This document shows, piece after piece, positions 7,559-13,954 of a stretch of 19,245 bases of DNA. The DNA is taken from NCBI GenBank assembly GCA_964475955.1, contig CAYYZY010000153.1, forward strand, positions 1 to 19,245. The letters run 5' to 3'. This DNA comes from DATKZH01 sp964475955 (GTDB taxonomy: Bacteria > Planctomycetota > Planctomycetia > Pirellulales > Thermoguttaceae). How positions within the stretch are numbered: the stretch's first letter is position 1; each line of letters starts with the position of its first letter. Under the pieces are notes generated by a model that ran no database searches, had not been told where the DNA came from, and was given only the letters and a program-made list of their open reading frames with translations. The position numbers were made by a program, and so were the translations under genes.

Positions 7559-8026
7559 ATGTCGAAGCCCCTGGTCTTCATGATGGGCCGGTCGCCGGCC
7601 TTCCTGCCGACCGATCGGAAGTATGCGCGCAGTCACATGTGGGCGCTTGCCGTGGACGACGGGTTCCGCGTCGGCCTCTCGGCGTTCGCCGTCAAGCTGT
7701 TGGGCGATCTGAGCCGCCTGGAGTGGTCGGTCGAGGTCGGCTCCGTGGTCGCGGCCCGGCAGCCGATCGCCTTCGTCGAGGGCTCCAAGGCCACCAGCGA
7801 CCTGTATGCCCCGCTTTCCGGCGAGGTTCGTGCGGTCAACGACGCAGTCCCCGACGACCCCACGCTGCTCAACTCGAACCTCTACGACGCCGGCTGGCTC
7901 TTGGAAGTCCGCGCCGACGACCCCGGGCTTCTCTCGCCCGAGCAGTACCGAGACCACCTCGAGGCGTGTTGGCCGCTGGCGCAACGCATCCTCAAAGGAC
8001 AGGCAGGAGGAGACGATGGCCGATAG
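7559..8026 (+). CDS. GcvH-like lipoyl carrier protein
   Basis: A 155-residue member of the glycine cleavage H-protein / lipoyl-domain family. YARSHMW (residues 23-29) matches the usual YTxEHEW, VGLSAFAVKLLGDL matches the hybrid-motif region, and VEGSKATSDLYAPLSGEV carries the lysine (Lys77) that would be lipoylated. A classical H-protein of about 130 residues shuttles aminomethyl groups between glycine cleavage enzymes. This one is longer, with a helical tail from about residue 125, and no gcvT or gcvP is near. It overlaps a ferredoxin-type gene by 11 bases, so a non-canonical carrier role (lipoate-dependent redox or sulfur transfer) is possible. ATG 7559 gives the natural N-terminus, although a purine-rich ribosome-binding site is lacking. 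The family is clear; I give no symbol because function as GcvH is uncertain. Confidence 0.85.
   Translation: MSKPLVFMMGRSPAFLPTDRKYARSHMWALAVDDGFRVGLSAFAVKLLGDLSRLEWSVEVGSVVAARQPIAFVEGSKATSDLYAPLSGEVRAVNDAVPDDPTLLNSNLYDAGWLLEVRADDPGLLSPEQYRDHLEACWPLAQRILKGQAGGDDGR
8005..8010 (+). promoter_or_regulatory. Consensus Shine-Dalgarno inside the gcvH-like gene
   Basis: AGGAGG lies within the last codons of the GcvH-like gene, 5 bases before ATG 8016. It fixes that start and indicates coupled translation of the two genes. Confidence 0.85.
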
Positions 8027-8903
8027 CGTTCCCGTGATCCTCTCCAAGGCAAGGCCCTCTCAGGGCACGGGCGATCGCCTGGAGGGGCAGCTCGTCGAGG
8101 CCCTTTCCGAGCGGCCGGGCGTCGAACTGCTCGTCGTGCCCCACCTTTACGACCTGGCAGCGGACGGGCCCGCCGTCGAACAGTTGCGATCGCTCGATGG
8201 CGACCTGATCGTGCTGGCCTGGCTCTACCCGCGGTCGGCGTTCTGGGTGCTCGACGCCCATCGCATCGCGGGGCGGTTGGGGACGGCCGGGGCGTCGGGC
8301 GGCGACGAGCCCGACACGGAGGCCGCGCCATCCGCGACGTCCGACGGCTCCGCGCGGACGATCTGGTGCCTCGACCTCCGCGCGCACGATCGGGCCGAGC
8401 CCCACGTGCACGAAATCGACCGGCTCGTCGAGGCCGCGCTTTCAGCCGGCGGGCCGGGCTCGCGCGCGCCGGCCGCGCCGCCCAGGGTGATCGAGGAGGC
8501 CACGCGCCCGCGTTGGTACCCGGTGGTCGACTACGGTCGCTGCGCCAATTGCCTGGAGTGCCTGAACTTCTGCATCTTCGGGGTCTACGGGCTCGACGAG
8601 GCCGACCGGATCGTGGCCGAGGAGCCCGACGCCTGCCGGCCCGGTTGCCCCGCGTGCGCCCGAATCTGCCCGGCCGGGGCGATCATGTTCCCCGAGCACG
8701 CCGATCCGGCGATCGCGGGCGATCCGGAGGCGTCGGCCGCCGGCCTGAAGCTCGACCTTTCCCAGCTTTTCGGGGGCGAGCCCGCGGACCTGGCCGCCGG
8801 AGAACGCGACCGGGCCTTGAAGGAACAAGGCCAGCAGGAATCGGAGCCGGGCGAAGACGACCTCGACCGCCTCGTCGACGAGTTGGACGAGATGGATCTG
8901 TGA
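8016..8903 (+). CDS. Two-cluster 4Fe-4S ferredoxin-type protein
   Basis: A 295-residue protein. Residues 1-150 form a domain I cannot name: VPVILSKARPSQGTG opens it and DGDLIVLAWLYPRSAFWVLD has an α/β feel, with Cys/Trp/Asp-containing IWCLDLRAH near 115. The region 170-225 has two 4Fe-4S ligand sets: CxxCxxCxxxC at Cys176, 179, 182 and 186, and CxxxCxxCxxxCP at Cys207, 211, 214 and 218. The C-terminus is acidic and charged (DDLDRLVDELDEMDL). It would transfer electrons in the cytoplasm. It is translationally coupled to the GcvH-like gene (11-base overlap, AGGAGG), so the two products probably work together. The physiological partner and reaction cannot be told from sequence alone. Confidence 0.85.
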   Translation: MADSVPVILSKARPSQGTGDRLEGQLVEALSERPGVELLVVPHLYDLAADGPAVEQLRSLDGDLIVLAWLYPRSAFWVLDAHRIAGRLGTAGASGGDEPDTEAAPSATSDGSARTIWCLDLRAHDRAEPHVHEIDRLVEAALSAGGPGSRAPAAPPRVIEEATRPRWYPVVDYGRCANCLECLNFCIFGVYGLDEADRIVAEEPDACRPGCPACARICPAGAIMFPEHADPAIAGDPEASAAGLKLDLSQLFGGEPADLAAGERDRALKEQGQQESEPGEDDLDRLVDELDEMDL

Positions 8904-8918
8904 GGGGCCGCCGTAGCA

Positions 8919-8958
8919 GGCACACGCCGCCCGCCAGTTACGGCGCACGGCCTGTGCC
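8919..8958. repeat. Inverted repeat between convergent genes
   Basis: GGCACACGCCG (8919-8929) pairs with CGGCCTGTGCC (8948-8958) with one mismatch, in the 67-base gap between two convergent genes. It may act as a two-way terminator, though no T-run follows. It begins just after a GTAG, as does the palindrome at 2266, so the two may belong to related dispersed families. Confidence 0.5.
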
Positions 8959-8970
8959 CACTACCCCTCC

Positions 8971-11373
8971 TCACTGCTGAAGCGAATAGAGCAGCACGTT
9001 GAGTCCGATGCGGGCGGCGTCTTCGCGCACGTAGCCGCGGCATTCCAGCGAGTCGTGCTTTTCCAGGGCGCAGCTCAGGTCGTAGGGGGAGAAGATCACG
9101 CCGTACCGGTCGCCGAAGCGGATGCCTTCCAGCTCCGGGGGCACCTGGGTGACGACGTCGCGCAGCGGCTCGCCGGGCGATCGTCGCTGGGGGTCGCGCC
9201 GGCCGACCGTCTCCAACTCGAAGCCGCCGTACCGGGGCGTGAACAGGGGATGGTCGTTCGGGATCGGCTTGAGCGGCTGCCGGGGGAAGGTGGCTTCCAT
9301 CTCGCGGCGAAACGCATCGGCAAAGGCCCGGCTCGCGCAGATCGCGTTGGCAAACACCATGCCGCCCCGCTCGACGTACGTGCGCAACTGCTCGCGCTCG
9401 GCGTCGGTCAGGTGGAAGTCGTTGCGGCCGTGCATGAAGACCAAGGGGTAGTCGAACAGGGCGTCGTCGGTGATGCGGATCTCGCGCTTGTCGAGGCCGA
9501 CGCGGACGTGCAACTCCCGTTGGGCCGTCTCCAGCAGCGTGACGAGCGCCCGAGGCGCGGCGTCGCACCCGCCCATGTGGCGCAGGTTGGCCACGTAGAG
9601 CCGCCCCCGGGAGAACGCGTCGTCGGTGCGGTCGGCGAGGCGCTCGGGCCGGGCCGGGTCCTTGTACTTGAGGCGCCGGTTGGTGGCGTAGGCCAGCACG
9701 TTGGTGCCGATGGCCAGCCCGGCGTCGATCCGCCCCTGTACGGCCTCGCTCAAGGGCTCGTCGCGGCGGCCGCCCGCCAGCTCCCACAGGCAGGAGAGCG
9801 AAGGGCGTTGCGCGTCGGACGGATCGGGCGGCGAATAGACCACGCTCGTGCGGCAGCCGAACTCGACCCCCCAGAGCGGGCGCACGTGCTCCGGCGCAAC
9901 GGCCTCTTCGGTTCGCCACAGCGGATGCTCCGGCGGCAGGGGCACCAGGCGGTACTCGCGCTCGGGAAATACGCGCTGGTCGATCAGCGTGCGGAAGCCG
10001 CGATCGAAATCGACCCCGCCTCCGTAGGCCTCGGCAAACAGGAAACCGCCCCGGTCGAGGTAGTCACGGAGCTTTCGGGCCAACCGTTCCTGGGCGGCGG
10101 CCGAGGCGGGCAGGAGATCGTCGCGACCGCACAGGTAAAGCACCTTCGACTCCAAGAGGTCTTCCACGGCGGCGGCGTTCAGGTCGACGACCTGCCAGGT
10201 CATGTCTTGCTCCCAGCGGGATTCGACGTGCCGGGTGAGGTGGTTTACGTCGCTGGGATGCAGGTTCCAGTCGTCGCCGTGCTTGAGCTTCGAGAGGAGG
10301 ATCGGGCGGCGCCCCTTGGAGAGGAACATCAGGGCGAAGCTCGTGGCGACCAAGGGGTTCCCTTCGTCGTTCAGTTCCCCAACCCAGTGGTCGGAGACGG
10401 CCCCCCCTTTCATGCGCAGGAGGAAATCGGCCCCTTCGCGATACCAGTCGTGGTCGCCGATGAACCGCTGGGCGGTCAGCCGGCCGACGCGCTCCACGCC
10501 ATACAGGTAGTAGAGCAGATGGCCCTTCCCCTGAAGCGATGAATAGGGATTGGCCGCCACGGCGAAGTTCCGCCCCAACCACTGCATCGCCCGGCGAATC
10601 GGGCTGCCGTCGGACGGAGCCTCGAGGCAGCAGCGGATCCGGTCGCCGTCGACCCGGGCGTTGCCCTCCTGGACCCTGCCCGCGGTAATCACCAGCGAAG
10701 TGATGCCCGCGCAGGTCATGCTGCCGGTTCCGGATCGCCCCGGCTTGTATCCCCACGAGCCGTCGTCGTTCTGGGAGCCTTGCCAGTAGGCATTGGCGAG
10801 GCGCCAGGTGCGCGCGTCGACCTCCACGCCGAAGCGCTCCGCCTCGTGCAGGGCCAGCAGGGCGAACTGGGAGTTCGAGTTGTCGCCGGTTTGTCCCAGC
10901 CCAGGGTAAGACCAGGCGCCGCGCATGTAGCCGTCGCTGATCTGCGTCGACTCGAGCCAGGCCACCCGATGGGCCACCAGCGGCCGGTCCCGCTCCAGCC
11001 CGACCTTGCAGAAGACCATGATCTGAAGCGACACGACGTAGGTCCGCTCGGGCCGGATCTTGCGCAAGTGCTTCAGAGCCAACTGGATGGGCTCTTCCTC
11101 CGGCTCGACGCCGGCCTGCAACAGGGCGAGCGTGCACAGCGCGGTCACGCCGCCCGGCTGCGCTTCGTAGCCGGGGCGCCACGAGCCGTCGGGCTGCTGC
11201 CGGCGGATGAGGTAGGCCCTGGCCCGGTCGATTGCCTCACGGACCTGCTCGGCCGTCACGTCGGCCCTGGCTGGGGGAAGGCAAATCCCTCCGAGGAGCC
11301 CTGCCCAGAGGATGAACAGCGCGGCTCGCCGCACTTCGCCTCGCCCGTTGGCACCGGAACGGATGTTCGTCAT
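8971..11373 (-). CDS. Exported DUF4159 protein with prenyltransferase-like repeats
   Basis: An 800-residue protein. A signal peptide is clear (VRRAALFILWAGLLGG then PPARA, cleaved near 37). Residues about 40-395 carry α/α-toroid repeats of the squalene cyclase / prenyltransferase type (ARAYLIRRQQPDGSW, WQGSQNDDGSWGYKP, QKW-like turns); this part likely binds a partner rather than catalyses. From about 405 there are two successive GATase-like modules: one with VLYLCGRDDLL and LRDYLDRGGFLFAEA, and one from 591 (GRLYVANLRHMGG) with PLVFMHGRNDF and LRTYVERGGMVFANA. The second matches DUF4159 best. It is divergent from moxR with only 143 bases between starts. In planctomycetes this family commonly accompanies MoxR/VWA operons, so it is probably part of the same envelope system. 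No strong ribosome-binding site precedes ATG 11373. Confidence 0.88.
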   Translation of the reverse strand: MTNIRSGANGRGEVRRAALFILWAGLLGGICLPPARADVTAEQVREAIDRARAYLIRRQQPDGSWRPGYEAQPGGVTALCTLALLQAGVEPEEEPIQLALKHLRKIRPERTYVVSLQIMVFCKVGLERDRPLVAHRVAWLESTQISDGYMRGAWSYPGLGQTGDNSNSQFALLALHEAERFGVEVDARTWRLANAYWQGSQNDDGSWGYKPGRSGTGSMTCAGITSLVITAGRVQEGNARVDGDRIRCCLEAPSDGSPIRRAMQWLGRNFAVAANPYSSLQGKGHLLYYLYGVERVGRLTAQRFIGDHDWYREGADFLLRMKGGAVSDHWVGELNDEGNPLVATSFALMFLSKGRRPILLSKLKHGDDWNLHPSDVNHLTRHVESRWEQDMTWQVVDLNAAAVEDLLESKVLYLCGRDDLLPASAAAQERLARKLRDYLDRGGFLFAEAYGGGVDFDRGFRTLIDQRVFPEREYRLVPLPPEHPLWRTEEAVAPEHVRPLWGVEFGCRTSVVYSPPDPSDAQRPSLSCLWELAGGRRDEPLSEAVQGRIDAGLAIGTNVLAYATNRRLKYKDPARPERLADRTDDAFSRGRLYVANLRHMGGCDAAPRALVTLLETAQRELHVRVGLDKREIRITDDALFDYPLVFMHGRNDFHLTDAEREQLRTYVERGGMVFANAICASRAFADAFRREMEATFPRQPLKPIPNDHPLFTPRYGGFELETVGRRDPQRRSPGEPLRDVVTQVPPELEGIRFGDRYGVIFSPYDLSCALEKHDSLECRGYVREDAARIGLNVLLYSLQQ

Positions 11374-11444
11374 AAACGTTTTATGTTTCCCAGGTTAAGG
11401 CAGCCCGATCGGGGTATCACGGCTGGGTGATCGTCGGCTCGGGC

Positions 11445-11452
11445 TATACAAT
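11445..11452 (+). promoter_or_regulatory. Candidate -10 for the moxR operon in the divergent promoter region
   Basis: An AT-rich island in a G+C-rich spacer contains TATACAAT (-10 TACAAT at 11447-11452). I see no good -35. On the minus strand the same island gives TATTAT (11451-11456), which might serve the divergent DUF4159 gene. A start near 11459 would leave a leader of about 58 bases before the TTG at 11517. Confidence 0.4.
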
Positions 11453-11505
11453 AATAGGGATTGAATGTCCGCTCGGGAATCGGGCTTACACCAGAGGCGT
11501 CGAAC

Positions 11506-11511
11506 GGGGAG
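11506..11511 (+). promoter_or_regulatory. Shine-Dalgarno that decides a TTG start for moxR
   Basis: GGGGAG stands 5 bases before TTG 11517. The only earlier in-frame start, GTG 11427, would place the candidate promoter inside the gene, and its extra 30 residues do not look like MoxR. Confidence 0.6.
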
Positions 11512-11516
11512 CAGCG

Positions 11517-12536
11517 TTGGCCGGAAAAACACGCACTATCGGAGAGGTCCTCCAGGACTTCAGCCACCATCGGCGGCTGATGCAGGAGGAGTTGCAGAAA
11601 GTCATCGTCGGCCAGGCGGACGTGATCGAGCAGATCTTCGCCGCCATCTTCACCCGCGGACACTGCCTCCTGGTCGGCGTGCCGGGCCTGGCCAAAACGC
11701 TCATGGTCAGCACGCTCGCCCGAATCCTCGACATCCACTTCAAGCGGATCCAGTTCACGCCCGACTTGATGCCGTCGGACATCACGGGCACGAACGTGCT
11801 GGAGGAGGACGAGCACCGTCGGCGCGACTTCCGGTTCGTCGAGGGGCCGATCTTCACCAACATCCTCCTGGCCGACGAGATCAACCGCACGCCGCCGAAG
11901 ACCCAGGCCGCGCTGTTGCAGGCGATGCAGGAGCGCGAAGTGACCGTGGGGCAAAAGACGTACCCGCTCCCCGAGCCGTTTTTCACCATCGCCACGCAGA
12001 ACCCGATCGAACAGGAGGGGACCTACCCGCTGCCCGAGGCCCAGTTGGACCGCTTCATGTTCAACGTCAAGGTCGACTACCCCAGCGCCGCCGAGGAGGA
12101 GCAGATCCTGGCCGTGACCACCCGGAGCGAAAAGGTGGAGGTTCACAAGGTCCTCTCGGGCAAGGCGATCTTGAACCTCCAGAAGCTGGTCGGCTCGGTG
12201 GCGGTGACGCAGTACGTGGTGCAGTACGTGGCCCGGCTCGTGCGCGCTACGCGGCCCAAGGACCCGACGGCGCCCGAGTTCGTGCGCGAGCTGGTCGACT
12301 GGGGTGCGGGCCCCCGCGCGGGGCAGTTTTTGATCCAGGGGGGCAAGGCCCTGGCCGCCATGGATGCCCGGCATTCGGTCGCCATCGAGGACGTGCAGCG
12401 AATCGCCATCCCCGTACTCCGCCACCGCGTGAGCACCAACTTCCAGGCCCAGGCCGAAGGGATGAGCAACGACGACGTGATCGAGCGCCTGGTGCGCGAG
12501 GTGCCGACGCCGGAGATACCGAAGTATCAGAAGTAG
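11517..12536 (+). CDS. MoxR family AAA+ ATPase
   Basis: A 339-residue AAA+ ATPase of the MoxR branch, a cytoplasmic chaperone-like enzyme that uses ATP to act on VWA-domain partners. Walker A is GVPGLAKT (54-61, Lys60). Walker B with LLADEINRTPPKTQAALLQ has Asp120 and Glu121, followed by the typical EREVTVG, ATQNPIEQEGTYPLPEAQLD (sensor 1 and MoxR signature) and a C-terminal lid with RAGQFLIQGGKA. Length is normal for the family. The start is TTG 11517, chosen from its ribosome-binding site. It leads an operon with DUF58, BatA-like and VWA genes. Its TAG stop overlaps the first unit of a heptad array, so it is separated from DUF58 by an insertion of about 510 bases where these genes usually lie close together. 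Confidence 0.92.
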   Translation: MAGKTRTIGEVLQDFSHHRRLMQEELQKVIVGQADVIEQIFAAIFTRGHCLLVGVPGLAKTLMVSTLARILDIHFKRIQFTPDLMPSDITGTNVLEEDEHRRRDFRFVEGPIFTNILLADEINRTPPKTQAALLQAMQEREVTVGQKTYPLPEPFFTIATQNPIEQEGTYPLPEAQLDRFMFNVKVDYPSAAEEEQILAVTTRSEKVEVHKVLSGKAILNLQKLVGSVAVTQYVVQYVARLVRATRPKDPTAPEFVRELVDWGAGPRAGQFLIQGGKALAAMDARHSVAIEDVQRIAIPVLRHRVSTNFQAQAEGMSNDDVIERLVREVPTPEIPKYQK

Positions 12537-12583
12537 TGGCAAGTGGCAAGTGGCAAGTGGCAGGTGGCAAGTGGCAGGTGGGG
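12535..12583 (+). repeat. Left arm: heptad array (AGTGGCA)n
   Basis: Seven 7-base units: AGTGGCA four times, GGTGGCA, AGTGGCA and a degenerate GGTGGGG. The first unit starts on the second base of the moxR stop codon. The array is the inverted counterpart of 12983-13045. Confidence 0.93.
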
Positions 12584-12616
12584 GGCAAGGACGGCGTAGC
12601 GCGGGAGAGCACGGGA

Positions 12617-12982
12617 ATGAGCGGCGGGAACCTTGAGGACTATGGAGCGTACCGCCGAGCCGTGGAGCTGTTCGATCTTGTTGTGCACGATGTAGGTGAG
12701 TGGTTGCAGGACCGACGGCTGGAGAGGCTGGTCTCACAACAGATCGCCAGCGCCGATTCCGTATGTTCAAACATCGAAGAAGGATACGGCCGCCAAAGCA
12801 CTAAAGAGTATCAACGCTTTCTGATTATCGCCAGGGGATCACTGCGAGAGACTCGCGGCCGGTACCGGCGCCTGCGACATTGGATTCCCTCAGACATCGT
12901 CAAGCAGCGAATGGCCCTCGCAGACGAAGTCAATCGACTGTTGTCGTCGACCATCACTACCCTGAACCGTCGATCCACGTGA
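12617..12982 (+). CDS. Four-helix-bundle protein (23S rRNA intervening-sequence family)
   Basis: A 121-residue protein of the S23 / IVS-encoded four-helix-bundle family (TIGR02436 type, related to the Avd accessory protein of diversity-generating retroelements). The family signature is plain: IASADSVCSNIEEGYGR (residues about 43-59), then QSTKEYQRFLIIARGSL. Helices before and after complete the bundle. Family members are small basic oligomers thought to bind nucleic acid; their cellular role is unsettled. ATG 12617 is supported by GGGAG at 12603-12607. The stop TGA (12980-12982) directly abuts the right heptad array. The gene sits inside an operon of MoxR-linked genes with which it has no known connection, suggesting it arrived as part of the flanking element. 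It appears intact. Confidence 0.92.
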   Translation: MSGGNLEDYGAYRRAVELFDLVVHDVGEWLQDRRLERLVSQQIASADSVCSNIEEGYGRQSTKEYQRFLIIARGSLRETRGRYRRLRHWIPSDIVKQRMALADEVNRLLSSTITTLNRRST

Positions 12983-13045
12983 CCACTTGCCACCTGCCAC
13001 CCGCCACTTGCCACCTGCCACCCGCCACCTGCCACTTGCCACCGT
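12983..13045 (+). repeat. Right arm: heptad array (CCACYYG)n
   Basis: Nine 7-base units: TTG, CTG, CCG, TTG, CTG, CCG, CTG and TTG endings, then a degenerate CCACCGT. The ending triplet TT, CT, CC repeats twice, a 21-base higher-order period. A further degenerate unit (CCACGTG, 12975-12981) overlaps the end of the four-helix gene. It is the reverse complement of the left arm in register and ends 3 bases before the DUF58 ATG. Confidence 0.93.
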
Positions 13046-13048
13046 CCC

Positions 13049-13945
13049 ATGCCCAGCGCCGAAAGCTACCTCAAGCCCGAAGTCATCCGCCAGATCAAGC
13101 GGCTCGATCTGCGCGCGCGGTTCATCGTGCAGGGCTTTTTGCACGGGCTGCACGCCAGCCCCTTTCATGGCTTCTCGGTGGAGTTCAGCGAGCATCGCAA
13201 GTACACGCCGGGCGACGATCCCAAGGACATCGACTGGCTGATCTACGCCAAGACCGACAAATACTACGTGAAGAAGTTCGAGGCCGAGACGAACGTCACC
13301 GGCTACCTGGTGATGGACCTGAGCCGCTCGATGGGCTACACGTACCGCCAGAAGCTGACCAAGTTCGACTACGCCGTCTGCCTGGCGGCCGCCCTGGCCT
13401 ACCTGATGATCCACCAGCAAGACCCCGTGGGCCTTTTGACCTTCGACGAGAAGATCCGCCAGAGCCTCGCGCCGAAGTCGCGGCGCAAGCAGTTGGGCGA
13501 CGTGCTCTCGCTTCTGGCCAACCTCCGGCCGCAGGGGAAGACCGACGTGGCGGCCAGCCTCGCCCAAGTCGCCGCCATGCTCCGGCACGCCAGCCTGGTG
13601 ATGGTCTTTTCGGACCTGTTGACCGACCCGGACCCGATCTTCCAGTCGCTCCGGCGGCTGCGGCACGCCGGGCACGACGTGATCCTGTTCCACGTGCTCG
13701 ACGAGGCCGAGGTGCAGTTCCCTTTCGACGGCGTCGTCGAGCTCGAAGAGCCGGAATCGAGCTCGCGCCTCCAGGTCGACGCGGCCAGCTTCCGCCACGA
13801 CTACCTGAGCGAGCTGGAAGCCTTCCGCCAAGCCTACCGCCGCGAGTGTTCCCAGACGCGCATCGATTACGTCGAACTCGACACCAGCATGCCGTTCGAC
13901 CGCGCCCTGATGGAATACCTGGTCAGCCGGCGCGCGAGGTACTGA
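13049..13945 (+). CDS. DUF58 domain protein
   Basis: A 298-residue soluble DUF58 protein, a VWA-like family found next to MoxR ATPases and probably acting with them. Hallmarks are FSEHRKYTPGDDPKDIDW (DIDW at 60-63), KTDKYYVKKFEAE, then DLSRS at 90-94, a complete DxSxS metal-binding (MIDAS-type) motif starting the VWA-like domain. The C-terminal part contains LVMVFSDLLTD and HDVILFHVLDEAE. Length matches short DUF58 proteins without membrane segments. ATG 13049 follows the pyrimidine-rich right heptad arm, so there is no Shine-Dalgarno. The next gene follows after 9 bases. How translation starts here is an open question. Confidence 0.92.
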   Translation: MPSAESYLKPEVIRQIKRLDLRARFIVQGFLHGLHASPFHGFSVEFSEHRKYTPGDDPKDIDWLIYAKTDKYYVKKFEAETNVTGYLVMDLSRSMGYTYRQKLTKFDYAVCLAAALAYLMIHQQDPVGLLTFDEKIRQSLAPKSRRKQLGDVLSLLANLRPQGKTDVAASLAQVAAMLRHASLVMVFSDLLTDPDPIFQSLRRLRHAGHDVILFHVLDEAEVQFPFDGVVELEEPESSSRLQVDAASFRHDYLSELEAFRQAYRRECSQTRIDYVELDTSMPFDRALMEYLVSRRARY

Positions 13946-13954
13946 ACCGATAGC

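Larger units (their letters stand above)
12535..13045 (+). mobile_element. Heptad-flanked four-helix-bundle element (IVS-like insertion)
   Basis: A 511-base unit made of a left heptad array, a 121-codon four-helix-bundle gene and a right heptad array in inverted orientation. The arms are complementary over about 49 bases with scattered A·C or G·U positions, so in RNA they could form a long stem with the gene in the loop. It fills the junction exactly, from the moxR stop codon to 3 bases before the DUF58 start. That it is an inserted element is inference from this architecture; no target-site duplication or transposase is visible. Confidence 0.6.

Noticed and set aside
11465..12982. A 505-codon plus-strand frame joining an alternative frame of moxR to the four-helix-bundle gene
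   Set aside because: Only the part from 12617 resembles a protein. The part before it is an arginine- and glycine-rich shadow of moxR and the arrays.
12617..12982. A 23S rRNA gene fragment hosting the four-helix gene
   Set aside because: The flanks are moxR and DUF58 coding sequence, and I see no rRNA-like sequence.
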